Of a DNA stretch of 64,000 nucleotides, positions 51,315-60,151 are shown in pieces. Every line of letters begins with the position of its first letter. The first letter of the stretch is position 1. The stretch comes from JAVBNA01 sp031551875 (GTDB lineage Bacteria; Bacillota; Clostridia; Oscillospirales; Acutalibacteraceae): positions 1 through 64,000 of the forward strand of contig JAVBNA010000014.1 in the NCBI GenBank assembly GCA_031551875.1, written 5' to 3'. Below the pieces are notes generated by a model. That model was given only the letters and a program-made list of their open reading frames with translations, did not search any database and was not told the DNA's origin. A program made the position numbers and the translations under genes.

Positions 51315-52692
51315 ACGCTTTGCGTTCCTGCTGATCATTCCCTTTTTGCAGGGACTTCTGTTCGGCACCGGCAGCCTTTTTGACCGGCTCTACCGTTCGG
51401 GCTGGAACGCCGTGCTGGTCGTGCTGATTGTGGTGATGGCGGTGCTTGAGTGGCGGGGCTTCCGCTTTGGGCTTGCGGAGAATGTGCTGACGGTGGAAAA
51501 AGGGGTGGCACTGCGGCGCACCGTGCGGATCAATACGAAAAGAATTGACTTTCTCTCCTTTGAACACACCCCGCTGCTTTCGCTGTGCGGGGCGGCGCGA
51601 CTGCGGCTGGAGACGCCGGGCGGCAGCCGGAAAAAACCCGATATCACCCTGCTGGTCCGCGCGGGCGGCGCACGGGAAATGATGGAGATGCTGTCCCCGC
51701 CCGGCAAACGGGGGCAGGTCTTTGTCACCCGCTTCCGGCAGATGGCGCTGCTTGCCGCGTCGTGGTCGAACGCCGCGTCGGGACTGCTGCTCGCCGCGCC
51801 CTTTGTCGGGCAGCTGGGCAAGATTTTCGGCGAGGATCTGTCCCGGCGCATTTATGACGCCGCCACGGTCGGCGAGCTTTTGTTACGCTTCGGCGTGCCG
51901 CCGCTGGTCGCGTCGGTGTCTTGGCTACTGTTCGCGGGGTGGGCGGTGGCTTTTTTGTCGCGCCTGTTCAAGCACGCCCGCTTTTCCGCGTATCAGTCCG
52001 AGGGCTTTCTGGTCACGCGGTCGGGGCTGCTGTCCCGGCGGCATCATTTTGCCCGGCGGTCGGCGGTCAACGGCGTCACCATCCAGCAAAGCCTGCCCAT
52101 GGTGCTGTTAAAGGTTCAGACGGTCTATTTACAGGTGGTGGGATACGGCAAGGGAAAGGGGGAGCGCGCCCTGCTGGCGGCGGGGAAAAACGACGACATG
52201 CGCGCCGCAGTGCAGACGCTGACCGGCTTTGACCTGTCCGGCCGGGCGCGCATTGCGCCCAAGCGCTCGGCCAAAGTCGGCTATGTGCTGATGCCCTGTA
52301 TCCTGCTGGCCGGGGTGACCGTGCTGTGCGGGGGTGCGCTGTGCCTCTGGCCGCAGCTGTGGGAGTACCTGCTGCTGCTTTGGGGGTTTCTGGCGGTGTT
52401 CGCTGTGTGGCGGCTGTTCATCTGTTTGATGGGTTTTTCGCGCGCGGGCGTGCGGGTGTCGGACGGCGCAATCGAGCTGTCCACCTACAAGAACCTCTCA
52501 CTGGTGCGCGGGATTTTGCCCCGCGACCGTGTGCAGGAGATCCGCATCACCCAGTCCCGGATCCAGCGCCGTTTGGGCATTTGCTCGCTGTCACTCGGAC
52601 TGTTCAGTGAGGGCAAAAAAACCATCGTCGTGCAGGGCGTGGGATATGAGGAGGTGCTTCGCGCACTTTCATTTGAACAGAAAAAGTCATGA
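51253..52692 (+). CDS. PH-domain membrane protein (YdbT-like)
   Basis: A 479-residue membrane protein with repeated bPH2 units separated by helix pairs (about 22-65, 170-235, 340-400). Typical PH-strand patterns are FGLAENVLTVEKGVALRRT, YQSEGFLVTRSGLLSRRHH and GVRVSDGAIELSTYKNLSL. AGGAGG lies 10 nt before the ATG, inside the upstream gene. The extensive overlap with the YdbS-like gene points to coupled synthesis and a two-protein complex. Confidence 0.83.
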   Translation: MTQPAYPLRRTHPLYMLGSLKRFAFLLIIPFLQGLLFGTGSLFDRLYRSGWNAVLVVLIVVMAVLEWRGFRFGLAENVLTVEKGVALRRTVRINTKRIDFLSFEHTPLLSLCGAARLRLETPGGSRKKPDITLLVRAGGAREMMEMLSPPGKRGQVFVTRFRQMALLAASWSNAASGLLLAAPFVGQLGKIFGEDLSRRIYDAATVGELLLRFGVPPLVASVSWLLFAGWAVAFLSRLFKHARFSAYQSEGFLVTRSGLLSRRHHFARRSAVNGVTIQQSLPMVLLKVQTVYLQVVGYGKGKGERALLAAGKNDDMRAAVQTLTGFDLSGRARIAPKRSAKVGYVLMPCILLAGVTVLCGGALCLWPQLWEYLLLLWGFLAVFAVWRLFICLMGFSRAGVRVSDGAIELSTYKNLSLVRGILPRDRVQEIRITQSRIQRRLGICSLSLGLFSEGKKTIVVQGVGYEEVLRALSFEQKKS

Positions 52693-52718
52693 TTTCTTCA
52701 TACCTTTTTTGCTGCGTG

Positions 52719-52727
52719 TGGTATACT
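52719..52727 (+). promoter_or_regulatory. Extended -10 promoter of the metallophosphoesterase gene
   Basis: TGGTATACT forms an extended -10 about 24 nt upstream of the start codon; no convincing -35 is seen. Confidence 0.4.
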
Positions 52728-52750
52728 TTCAGGGATAAGGAGGGGGACGT

Positions 52751-53629
52751 ATGTGGTTTTTTCTGGGTGTGCTTTTCCTTCTGCTTGTGCTGGAGACAAT
52801 ACGCAGCAATTTGTCGCTGCGCGTCCGCATGGAGGACATCACCCTCGACACCCTGCCGCCCGCATTGGACGGGCTGGGGCTTGTACATATCACCGATCTG
52901 CACGGGCGGCGTTTCGGGCGGCGCAATGCCAATCTCGCCCGCTATATCCGCCACCATCACCCCGACCTGATCCTCGCGTCGGGCGACATGATGGAGGGCA
53001 CGCCCCAGAGCGCGAACGCGTTTTGTGAGCTGCTCGACGCGCTTCATGGGCAGTACCCGGTCTATTTTTCGCTCGGCAACCACGAGCGAAACGGCTTCTA
53101 TGCGGACACGCTGCCCGAAACACTGGAGAAATGCACGAGCCGCGGCGCGGTGCTGCTTGACAATGGGTTTGCCGAATGGGAACGCCGCGGGACGTCCTGC
53201 CGGATCTACGGCTTTGCGCCCGGGCAATGGAAGGGCGGATGCCGGCTCAGCACGGTTCCCGCCCTTGTGCCCGCGCCGGAGGAGCTGGACGCCGCGCTGG
53301 GTGTCAGCCCGCAAGACACCTTCACCCTTTTGCTTGCCCACGACCCCGACGGGTTTCCCGGCTATGCCGGTTGGGGTGCCGACCTCACCCTGTCGGGGCA
53401 CATCCACGGCGGATTGTGGCGCCCCTTCGGCGTCGGCCTGCTTTCGCCCACCCGCCGCTTTTTCCCGCCCTATTCGGCGGGGGTGTACCGCACAGAAGGC
53501 TCGCCGTCGGTTCTGTTTGTCAGCACAGGTCTCGCGGGCGCACTGATCCCGCGCCTGTTCAACCGGCCGGAAATTGCGGTTCTGACGCTGCGCGCGGGTC
53601 GGCGCACAAAAAAAGGAGGGGTTCCATGA
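52751..53629 (+). CDS. Membrane-anchored metallophosphoesterase (YkuE/YaeI type)
   Basis: A 292-residue calcineurin-like phosphoesterase with an N-terminal membrane anchor (about 2-18). The dinuclear metal motifs are in order: HITDLHGRRFG, LASGDMMEG, SLGNHERNG, LLLAHDPDG and LSGHIHGGLWRPFG. YkuE-type enzymes act at the membrane or wall, for example on UDP-sugar or lipid-linked substrates; the substrate here is not known. The stop overlaps the next gene's ATG (ATGA). Confidence 0.9.
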   Translation: MWFFLGVLFLLLVLETIRSNLSLRVRMEDITLDTLPPALDGLGLVHITDLHGRRFGRRNANLARYIRHHHPDLILASGDMMEGTPQSANAFCELLDALHGQYPVYFSLGNHERNGFYADTLPETLEKCTSRGAVLLDNGFAEWERRGTSCRIYGFAPGQWKGGCRLSTVPALVPAPEELDAALGVSPQDTFTLLLAHDPDGFPGYAGWGADLTLSGHIHGGLWRPFGVGLLSPTRRFFPPYSAGVYRTEGSPSVLFVSTGLAGALIPRLFNRPEIAVLTLRAGRRTKKGGVP

Positions 53630-54414
53630 CCCAAAAGCAACCAATCAAGCTCTGGCAATGGCTTAGCGCAGGGGTGCTGTTCGTCCTGCTGATCTGGGCG
53701 TTTCTACCCCTGTTTTACCCGCCCTATCTAATTACCGTCTATATGGCGATGGTGATCGCGCTGTGCGCGGGCGGTATTTTTCTGACGCTGCGCCCGCAGA
53801 TTTTGGGCGCTCTGTACCGGGCGCTGTGGGCAAAAGGCTGGGGCAAAGCGCTGCTGATCCTCTTTCACGCGGCCGTGCTCGCCCTGGTGGTCACCGCCGG
53901 CGTTTTCACCGGGGAGATGGTTGCGGCGAACGCCCGCACGCCCGAACCAAACACGCCGCTTCTGGTGTGCGGCGGACGGGTGACCGAGGAGGGTCCCGCA
54001 CCGGTGTTGACCGAACGGCTCAACACCGCCTATGACTATCTTGCCGAGAACCCTGACGCGCTGTGCATCGTCTCGGGCGGGCAGGGCGCCGATGAGCCGC
54101 GGCCCGAGGGGGACGTGATGGCGGAATACCTGGTGGGGAAGGGTATAGACACTTCACGGATCCTGATCGAAAACAAGTCGGCGGACACCGAGGAAAACAT
54201 ACAGTTCAGCGCTGAGATCCTGCGGGCGGCGGGCTATGAGGGCGACGCGCTCGCGATTTGCACCGACGCCGTCCACGAATACCGCGCGCAGGAGAACGCC
54301 CGGCGTCTGGGCTTCACCACGTCGGCGGTGTCGTCGCCCCCACCGACGTTTGTCCTGTTCGTCCACTGGGTGCGCGAGATTATGGCGATCATCAAATGGA
54401 AGATCGGTCTGTAG
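53626..54414 (+). CDS. YdcF family (DUF218) membrane protein
   Basis: A 262-residue protein with three N-terminal membrane helices (about 12-30, 36-54, 74-95) and a DUF218/YdcF domain (about 108-255). The family pattern is visible in LLVCGGRVTEEGPAPVLTER, CIVSGGQGADEP and SADTEENIQFSAEIL. It starts within the stop of the phosphoesterase gene, after AAGGAGG. DUF218 proteins such as SanA/ElyC are tied to envelope integrity. A paralogue lies convergently just downstream. Confidence 0.85.
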   Translation: MTQKQPIKLWQWLSAGVLFVLLIWAFLPLFYPPYLITVYMAMVIALCAGGIFLTLRPQILGALYRALWAKGWGKALLILFHAAVLALVVTAGVFTGEMVAANARTPEPNTPLLVCGGRVTEEGPAPVLTERLNTAYDYLAENPDALCIVSGGQGADEPRPEGDVMAEYLVGKGIDTSRILIENKSADTEENIQFSAEILRAAGYEGDALAICTDAVHEYRAQENARRLGFTTSAVSSPPPTFVLFVHWVREIMAIIKWKIGL

Positions 54415-54418
54415 CAAT

Positions 54419-54466
54419 AAAAAACACGTCCGGCACTGATTCGTTTCAGTGCCGGACGTGTTTTTT
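54419..54466. terminator. Perfect bidirectional terminator between YdcF paralogues
   Basis: A 21-bp perfect inverted repeat (54419-54439 with 54446-54466) begins with AAAAAA and ends with TTTTTT, so it works in both directions. Confidence 0.95.
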
Positions 54467-55298
54467 ATCCGAATAGGAACATCTGGGTGCAGGCAAACAG
54501 CTCACGTATGTAGTAGGTGTCCTCGAGATAGCGGTCGGTCGGAGCGGGCAGTCCGGTCGCCTGAAGCCCCAGCTGCCGGGCGCGGTACTGTGCGCGGAAC
54601 TGGTGGTATCCGTCGGTTACAATTGCGATGTTCGGCGGGAGGTTTTCCCTCGCAAGAATCTCGGCGGAGTTTCTCAAGTTCTCGACGGTGTCGAAGGAGT
54701 TCTCCTCCGTATAGATCCGGCTTTCGTCGATGCCCAGTTTTACAAGCCGCGCCTTCATCACCGAGCCTTCGGTTGCGGTTTCGTCGTCACCCTGCCCGCC
54801 CGAGACGATGCACACCGTCTGCGGGTGGGCGGAGAGGTATTCATAGGCGGTGTAGAGGCGGCGGGAGAGCATGGGGCTGGGGACGTCGCCGTACAGCTTG
54901 CAGCCCAGCACGACCAGTGTCGTCGGCTCGTCCCCGGGCAGGTTTTCCTCCGCCCGTTTGATCGAGCCGAACAGCACGCAGCCGTACACGGTCACGGCGC
55001 AGAGCACGCCGACCAGCACGCCCCGCAGGAGCCTGAGCCACCGGCGTTGGGAAAAGGCTTTCCAGACGGCGCGGGGGAGGAAGGGGAATACCAGAAATAT
55101 CAGCAGCAGCACACAAAGTGCGATGGGGGCGATGTTGCCGATGTTGCGGACATGATAGCGCATGGGGAAAACAAACTTTTGAATGGTCGTCACACACCAC
55201 CAGGCGGCGGCGATCCGAAGCAGAAGAAGCACAAACAGAGCCGCTTTTTTGGGGATGCTGATGCGCTTGAAATCCTCCACGTATTGCTTTATGTGCAT
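54465..55298 (-). CDS. YdcF family (DUF218) membrane protein, convergent paralogue
   Basis: A 277-residue protein with three membrane helices (about 18-36, 52-74, 90-110) and a DUF218 domain (about 123-275) that closely follows its neighbour: VVLGCKLYGDVPSPMLSRR, CIVSGGQGDDE and SFDTVENLRNSAEIL. The second of two ATGs (55298) is chosen because GGAGGG then has normal spacing. It is convergent with the other YdcF gene across a shared terminator, suggesting an inverted duplication or independent recruitment. Confidence 0.85.
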   Translation of the reverse strand: MHIKQYVEDFKRISIPKKAALFVLLLLRIAAAWWCVTTIQKFVFPMRYHVRNIGNIAPIALCVLLLIFLVFPFLPRAVWKAFSQRRWLRLLRGVLVGVLCAVTVYGCVLFGSIKRAEENLPGDEPTTLVVLGCKLYGDVPSPMLSRRLYTAYEYLSAHPQTVCIVSGGQGDDETATEGSVMKARLVKLGIDESRIYTEENSFDTVENLRNSAEILARENLPPNIAIVTDGYHQFRAQYRARQLGLQATGLPAPTDRYLEDTYYIRELFACTQMFLFG

Positions 55299-55440
55299 AA
55301 GCATCCCTCCATTTATATCAGTGTATCATGGAATTATGACGCGGATAAAGAGAGAATATGAATAGTCGTCTATAAATCTTGATGTCCGCAAAGCAAAAAA
55401 CATGACACATCTTTTGCACGCAGTCAGTACGTGTGTCACA

Positions 55441-55472
55441 TGACAGTTGCGCTGTTTGAGTGACAGTTGCGC
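55441..55472 (+). promoter_or_regulatory. Direct repeat, candidate LytTR-family binding site
   Basis: TGACAGTTGCGC occurs twice without mismatch at 55441-55452 and 55461-55472, a 20-bp period. The 9-bp core ACAGTTGCG matches the form of AgrA-type boxes (ACAGTTNNG, two copies about 21 bp apart). The second copy ends 7 bp before the -35 at 55480, a position suited to activation. A LytTR response regulator is encoded at 61456-62172. Confidence 0.6.
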
Positions 55473-55479
55473 CCAGGCA

Positions 55480-55508
55480 TTGAAAAAGGGAGCAAAAAAT
55501 GATATACA
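55480..55508 (+). promoter_or_regulatory. Promoter of the GH3-dockerin gene
   Basis: TTGAAA (55480-55485) and TATACA (55503-55508) are spaced by 17 bp. The -10 is imperfect, as expected for an activated promoter. Confidence 0.5.
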
Positions 55509-55746
55509 ATGAATAAAATAGTTATCATGTTTATATTGTATATTATTAAAATTATTTATGATTCTTAACATATGAGCCTGGCATATCAAAAGAGAAAGAA
55601 ATGTTTGGACATATAAAAATTAGGGAATCTGTGTCTGAATTTTTCTCATATTAAATCGCGGAGTGCGAGCGGAAAGGAGGGCCGTAAAGCCAGGAATTTT
55701 AGGAGAAATCACAGGAAGCGTGTATAATGAAGGAGTGGAAATCAAA

Positions 55747-58700
55747 ATGAGGAAAAAGAACCTCGGAAAGCAAATTGTTTCGATGATCCTTTGCGTCACC
55801 CTGCTGCTGACCATCGGCATGGTTACCTTTGCATCCGGCAACTATGACAACACGGAGCAGTCCCGCATTTCACAGGCCACTGCGATTGAGGCGGAATCGG
55901 AAGGCATCGTCCTTCTGAAGAACGACGCCATTCCCGGCGGCGGAAAGTCTCTGCCTCTTGCCCCCGGCACAAAGGTCAACGTATTCGGAAGAGCGGCCTC
56001 CAATCCGTATTACGACGGCGGCGGCTCGGGCGCAACCACCGCGAGCACCAGAAGAGTGAACTTCTACGCGGCTCTGCAAACCGCGGGCATCCAGTATAAT
56101 ACTGAACTGCAAGCCTATTACAACGCCTTCACCGGCACCGCCAACGAAGGCGTGACGCAGGCCCGTCCCGAAATTCCTTTTGCAACACTGAGCGCGTCAG
56201 ACGCCTATCAGAACGCGATTGCAAATCCCGAGTATGACACCGCGATCGTGGTGCTCGGCCGTGTCGGCCAGGAAGGCTCTGACGTGGGCGCCGCCGCACT
56301 GTATCTGAAGCAGTCTGAGGATGATCTGATTAAAGCGGTCGGTGCTACGCACTCAAACGTGATCGTAATTTTTGACACCTGCCAGACCATGCAGTCCAAC
56401 TTTGTGAAGGATCCGGCATACGGCGTTGACTCGGCCATGTACGTCTGGGCGCCCGGCTGCTTCGGCTTCACCGCCGTCGCCGACACCCTGCTCGGCCGGT
56501 ACAACCCCTCCGGCCGTCTGGTCGACACCATTGTGGATGACCCGCAGGCCAACCCCTCGTATCTGAACTTCGGCACCTTCCAGTATGCCGGCACCTTCCC
56601 CATCCAGAACAACCCCACCACCACCACCAACTGGAATACGACCTCCGCGAACAACCAGAACAAGTTCCTGGAATACGAAGAGGGTATCTATGTTGGCTAC
56701 CGCTATTGGGAAACCTTTAAGCCTGAGAGGGTTGTCTATCCCTTCGGCTACGGCCTGTCGTATACAAGCTTTGCCTGGTCGAACTACCAGCAGAGCGTGA
56801 TCGGCGACAAGGTCTCGGTCAAGGTGGACGTCAGGAACACCGGCGCGGTCGCCGGCAAGGACGTCGTGGAGATCTATGTGGAGCAGCCCTACACCGCGGG
56901 CGGCATCGAGAAAGCCAAGCGCGTGCTGGCGGGCTATGCCAAAACAAGCCTCCTTGCGCCGAACGCTTCCGAGACGGTCACTGTGACCTTCTCTCTCTAT
57001 GACATCTCCTCCTATGACATCGTAAACGGCAACTATGTCTGTGACCAGGGCGTCTATAGAGTGTTTGCCTCCAAAGATGCCTCCGAGGCGGGCAAAGTAC
57101 TCAATGGCACTTTCACGCTGGCCAGTGCCTTCCGCACCACAAAAGACCCCAAGACGGGAACAGACCTCAAGAACCTGTTTGCCGACGCCAGAGGAAACGG
57201 CACCGTCCTGTCCAGAGCGAACCATGACGGCACCTATCCCACAAGGCCCGAAACCAATACCATTGCCATGCCCGACGATGTCCGCGCGACCCTGGATAAA
57301 TTCCCGGCTCCCGACACGGGCACGGCTTTCCCGTTCAGCGAAACCGCAGGCGAAAACCCGACGCAGCTTCAGGCCATCTATGACGGCGCCGAGGCGGCGG
57401 TCGAGGCGGGCACCTTCAGCAACATGGAGGATGCGCTGTGGAATTCCCCGCTGTGGAACAGCTTCCTCAGCCAGCTGACCCTCACCGAAGCGGCGGATCT
57501 CTGCCGTCAGGGCGGCTATCAGACCATCGGCAACACCCGTCTGGGCATCCCGCGCACGGTTGACAACGACGGCCCGCAGCAGGCCAAGGCGCGCAGCGGC
57601 GGCGGCGTCGGCGGCAACGGTACCGCAATGCCCATCGCCACAGCCCTTGCCTGTACCTGGAACGTTGAGCTGCTTGAAAGAGTGGGCGAGGCGCACGGCG
57701 CCGACGCAGTTCTCTGCGGTCTCCAATCCTGGTACGCACCCGCGCTGAATATCCACAGAACCCCCTATTCCGGACGCAACTTTGAGTATTATTCCGAAGA
57801 TCCGCTGGTATCCGGCAAATGCGCGGCGGCGGTCACAAGAGGCGTACAGTCCAAGAAAGTGTCGGTCACCCTCAAGCACTACGCGCTCAACGACTGTGAA
57901 GCCAACCGTTCGGGCGTCAACACCTGGGCGGACGAGCAGACCATTCGTGAAATTTACCTCAAGCCCTTTGAGATCGGCGTCAAGGAAGGCAAGGCCACCG
58001 GCATGATGACCGCCTTCAACCGCATCGGCTCTGTCTGGGCGGGCGGCAACAAGGCGCTGTGTACCGACGTCCTGCGCGGCGAGTGGGGCTTCCGCGGCTA
58101 TGTGGTCACCGACTTCTATTCGGGCGGCTACATGCTTCCCCCCAACATGATTCTGGCGCAGAACGACATCTCCCTGGGCAACGCGAACCAGACCGCAATC
58201 CTCAACTACAACAACCAGCTTGATCCGGTCGGCATGTCCAACGCGCTGGCGAGAAGCGTCAAGAACCTCTGCTACATGAAGATGCGCACCACGCACTTCG
58301 CGGGCGACGAGGTCATCGACTTCCCCGAGCCTCCGGCACCCATCGAGACCCTGAACGGCACCTACAAGTGGATGGTCACCGGCTATGACTGGGGCCCCGG
58401 CGTCAACAAGATCATTGTAAACACCGGCGACCAGCTGGTCAACAACTCCGACCTGGCCGACATCGCGGAAAACGGCAACTTCTTCACGGTCCGCACCGGC
58501 ACCCAGAACCGTACGGTTACAGGCACCTATGTTTCTGACGCGGAAGGCAACGAGATCGTGCTCCCCGGCAACCACATCACGATCGAGCTGCGGTGCACCT
58601 CGTCGGTCGGCAACCCCTTCGTCTATTCAGGCATGAACAAATGGATTGATCCCTACAACATTACGATCACCCTCCTGCGCCCCATCGGCGACTATGGATT

Positions 58701-60072
58701 CGTGAGCTTTACAAACGGCGGCAAATGGACGCCCGAGGCGGACAAGTTTGACCGCACCGGCAAGTACACCGCCGACGGCATCACCCTTTCCTACGCCTCC
58801 TATGCACCCGCGGCCGACGACAAAAAGAACCCGCTGGTCATCTGGCTGCATGGCGGCGGCGAAGGCGGCACCGACCCCTATATCACCCTGTACGGCAATC
58901 AGGTGGTAAGCCTGGCCTCCGATGAAACCCAGGCTCACTTCGGCGGCGCTTATGTCCTCGCACCGCAGGCGCCTACCATGTGGATGGACGGCAACGTGAG
59001 CAACAACGGCAAGAGCAAATACACCAACGTCCTCATGAGCCTGATCACGAAGTACGTGGAAGCCAACCCCGACATCGACATCAATCGCATCTATGTCGGC
59101 GGCTGTTCCAACGGCGGCTTCATGACCATTAACCTGATCGTCAACTTCCCCGGCTACTTTGCCGCAGGCTATCCCATTTGTCAGGGATACATGAGCTCGG
59201 CGATCACCGACAGCCAGCTCCAGGCCTTGGTTGACACACCGCTGTGGTTTGTCCACTCCAGAGCGGACACAACCCTGCGTTATGCCAACTACACCGTTCC
59301 GCTGTACAACCGTCTGCTCGCCGCGGGCGCGAAGGACCTCCACGTTGCGGAGTCCGCAAGCGTCGCATGGGGCGGAACTACCTTTATGGGACACTGGTCG
59401 TGGATCTATTTCTTCCACAACGCCGCGCCCTGTACCGCTGCGGAATCCACCCTGGTAAACGGCTGCACCGACGGCTGTGAAGGCGTTACCATCATGGACT
59501 GGATGGCCACACAGGTCCGCACGAACAAGAGCGTGTCCGTCAGCACCGGCGGCACAGTCACCGTTCCGATCTATCTCAACAGCACGATGCAGACCTCCGG
59601 CCTGCGCGGCACGCTCAAGTATGACAGCGAGCTTCTCGAGCTCCAGTCCATCACGGCGAAGAAGGGCTTCTCGTTTGCAAGCGAAGGCGACAACTTCGTG
59701 ATGGTCACTGAAGGCGGCGCGCCGGTTTCGGGCAATATCATCATCGGCTATGCCGTATTCACCGTGAAAAACGGCCTGGTTGACGACGTGACCACCCCCG
59801 TAAACGTGGTGCTCGACTATGCCCGCGACGGAGACGGAAAGGCCATCTATCCGATCTTTGACACGGTAGACGTCAAGATTGAGGGCATCCCGCCCATGAT
59901 GGGCGACGTCAACGGGGACAGCTCAGTGGACGTCGCGGATGCGATTCTCCTGATGCAGTACCTCGCCGGTAGCCGCACCCTGACCGCACGGCAGCTCAAA
60001 GCGGCCGACGTCAACAAGGACGGCAAAATCAACGTCGGTGATGTGACCATCATCATGCAGATGTGCCTTTAA
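55747..60072 (+). CDS. Secreted multimodular GH3 glycosidase / esterase / cohesin-like / dockerin protein
   Basis: A 1441-residue secreted enzyme with signal peptide (to about 31). The GH3 modules are permuted: GH3 C-domain (about 45-340), fibronectin-III-like domain (345-460), then the GH3 barrel (570-850) with KHYALNDCEANRSG and the candidate nucleophile Asp789 in YVVTDFYSGG. After a beta module (865-980) comes an alpha/beta-hydrolase esterase (985-1230), triad Ser1121 (GGCSNGG), Asp1174, His1216. A cohesin-like domain (1256-1380) and a dockerin with two Ca loops (GDVNGDSSVDVAD and ADVNKDGKINVGD) end the chain. Plant polysaccharide breakdown in a cellulosome-like complex is inferred. The ATG follows AAGGAG. 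Confidence 0.88.
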   Translation: MRKKNLGKQIVSMILCVTLLLTIGMVTFASGNYDNTEQSRISQATAIEAESEGIVLLKNDAIPGGGKSLPLAPGTKVNVFGRAASNPYYDGGGSGATTASTRRVNFYAALQTAGIQYNTELQAYYNAFTGTANEGVTQARPEIPFATLSASDAYQNAIANPEYDTAIVVLGRVGQEGSDVGAAALYLKQSEDDLIKAVGATHSNVIVIFDTCQTMQSNFVKDPAYGVDSAMYVWAPGCFGFTAVADTLLGRYNPSGRLVDTIVDDPQANPSYLNFGTFQYAGTFPIQNNPTTTTNWNTTSANNQNKFLEYEEGIYVGYRYWETFKPERVVYPFGYGLSYTSFAWSNYQQSVIGDKVSVKVDVRNTGAVAGKDVVEIYVEQPYTAGGIEKAKRVLAGYAKTSLLAPNASETVTVTFSLYDISSYDIVNGNYVCDQGVYRVFASKDASEAGKVLNGTFTLASAFRTTKDPKTGTDLKNLFADARGNGTVLSRANHDGTYPTRPETNTIAMPDDVRATLDKFPAPDTGTAFPFSETAGENPTQLQAIYDGAEAAVEAGTFSNMEDALWNSPLWNSFLSQLTLTEAADLCRQGGYQTIGNTRLGIPRTVDNDGPQQAKARSGGGVGGNGTAMPIATALACTWNVELLERVGEAHGADAVLCGLQSWYAPALNIHRTPYSGRNFEYYSEDPLVSGKCAAAVTRGVQSKKVSVTLKHYALNDCEANRSGVNTWADEQTIREIYLKPFEIGVKEGKATGMMTAFNRIGSVWAGGNKALCTDVLRGEWGFRGYVVTDFYSGGYMLPPNMILAQNDISLGNANQTAILNYNNQLDPVGMSNALARSVKNLCYMKMRTTHFAGDEVIDFPEPPAPIETLNGTYKWMVTGYDWGPGVNKIIVNTGDQLVNNSDLADIAENGNFFTVRTGTQNRTVTGTYVSDAEGNEIVLPGNHITIELRCTSSVGNPFVYSGMNKWIDPYNITITLLRPIGDYGFVSFTNGGKWTPEADKFDRTGKYTADGITLSYASYAPAADDKKNPLVIWLHGGGEGGTDPYITLYGNQVVSLASDETQAHFGGAYVLAPQAPTMWMDGNVSNNGKSKYTNVLMSLITKYVEANPDIDINRIYVGGCSNGGFMTINLIVNFPGYFAAGYPICQGYMSSAITDSQLQALVDTPLWFVHSRADTTLRYANYTVPLYNRLLAAGAKDLHVAESASVAWGGTTFMGHWSWIYFFHNAAPCTAAESTLVNGCTDGCEGVTIMDWMATQVRTNKSVSVSTGGTVTVPIYLNSTMQTSGLRGTLKYDSELLELQSITAKKGFSFASEGDNFVMVTEGGAPVSGNIIIGYAVFTVKNGLVDDVTTPVNVVLDYARDGDGKAIYPIFDTVDVKIEGIPPMMGDVNGDSSVDVADAILLMQYLAGSRTLTARQLKAADVNKDGKINVGDVTIIMQMCL

Positions 60073-60109
60073 TGAGAGGGCAGACGACAGATAACAGATA
60101 ACAGACGAA

Positions 60110-60145
60110 GGAATCCCGGGGCAACAGCCCCGGGATTCCTTTTAT
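60110..60145 (+). terminator. Terminator of the GH3-dockerin gene
   Basis: A perfect 13-bp GC-rich stem (60110-60122 with 60127-60139) with an AACA loop is followed by TTTTATT. Confidence 0.9.
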
Positions 60146-60151
60146 TAAGAT

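Larger units (their letters stand above)
55299..55746. other. 448-bp AT-rich intergenic region upstream of the GH3-dockerin gene
   Basis: Holds the direct repeat at 55441-55472, a promoter at 55480-55508 and a leader of about 230 nt. The leader contains a second TATAAT (55723-55728) without a matching -35 and a GGCC-GTAAA-GCC mini-hairpin. No open reading frame of interest was seen. Confidence 0.6.

Noticed and set aside
55650..55745. Possible cyclic-di-GMP (GEMM) riboswitch before the GH3-dockerin gene
   Set aside because: A GCCGTAAAGCCA stretch recalls the conserved GACGCAAAGCCA, but the rest of the aptamer cannot be built from the surrounding bases.
56353..58575. 740-codon open frame on the minus strand
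   Set aside because: It is antisense to the GH3 coding region, with no ribosome site or recognisable domain.
60087..60106. ATAACAG tandem repeat after the GH3-dockerin gene
   Set aside because: Only two to three imperfect 7-nt copies; too short to interpret.
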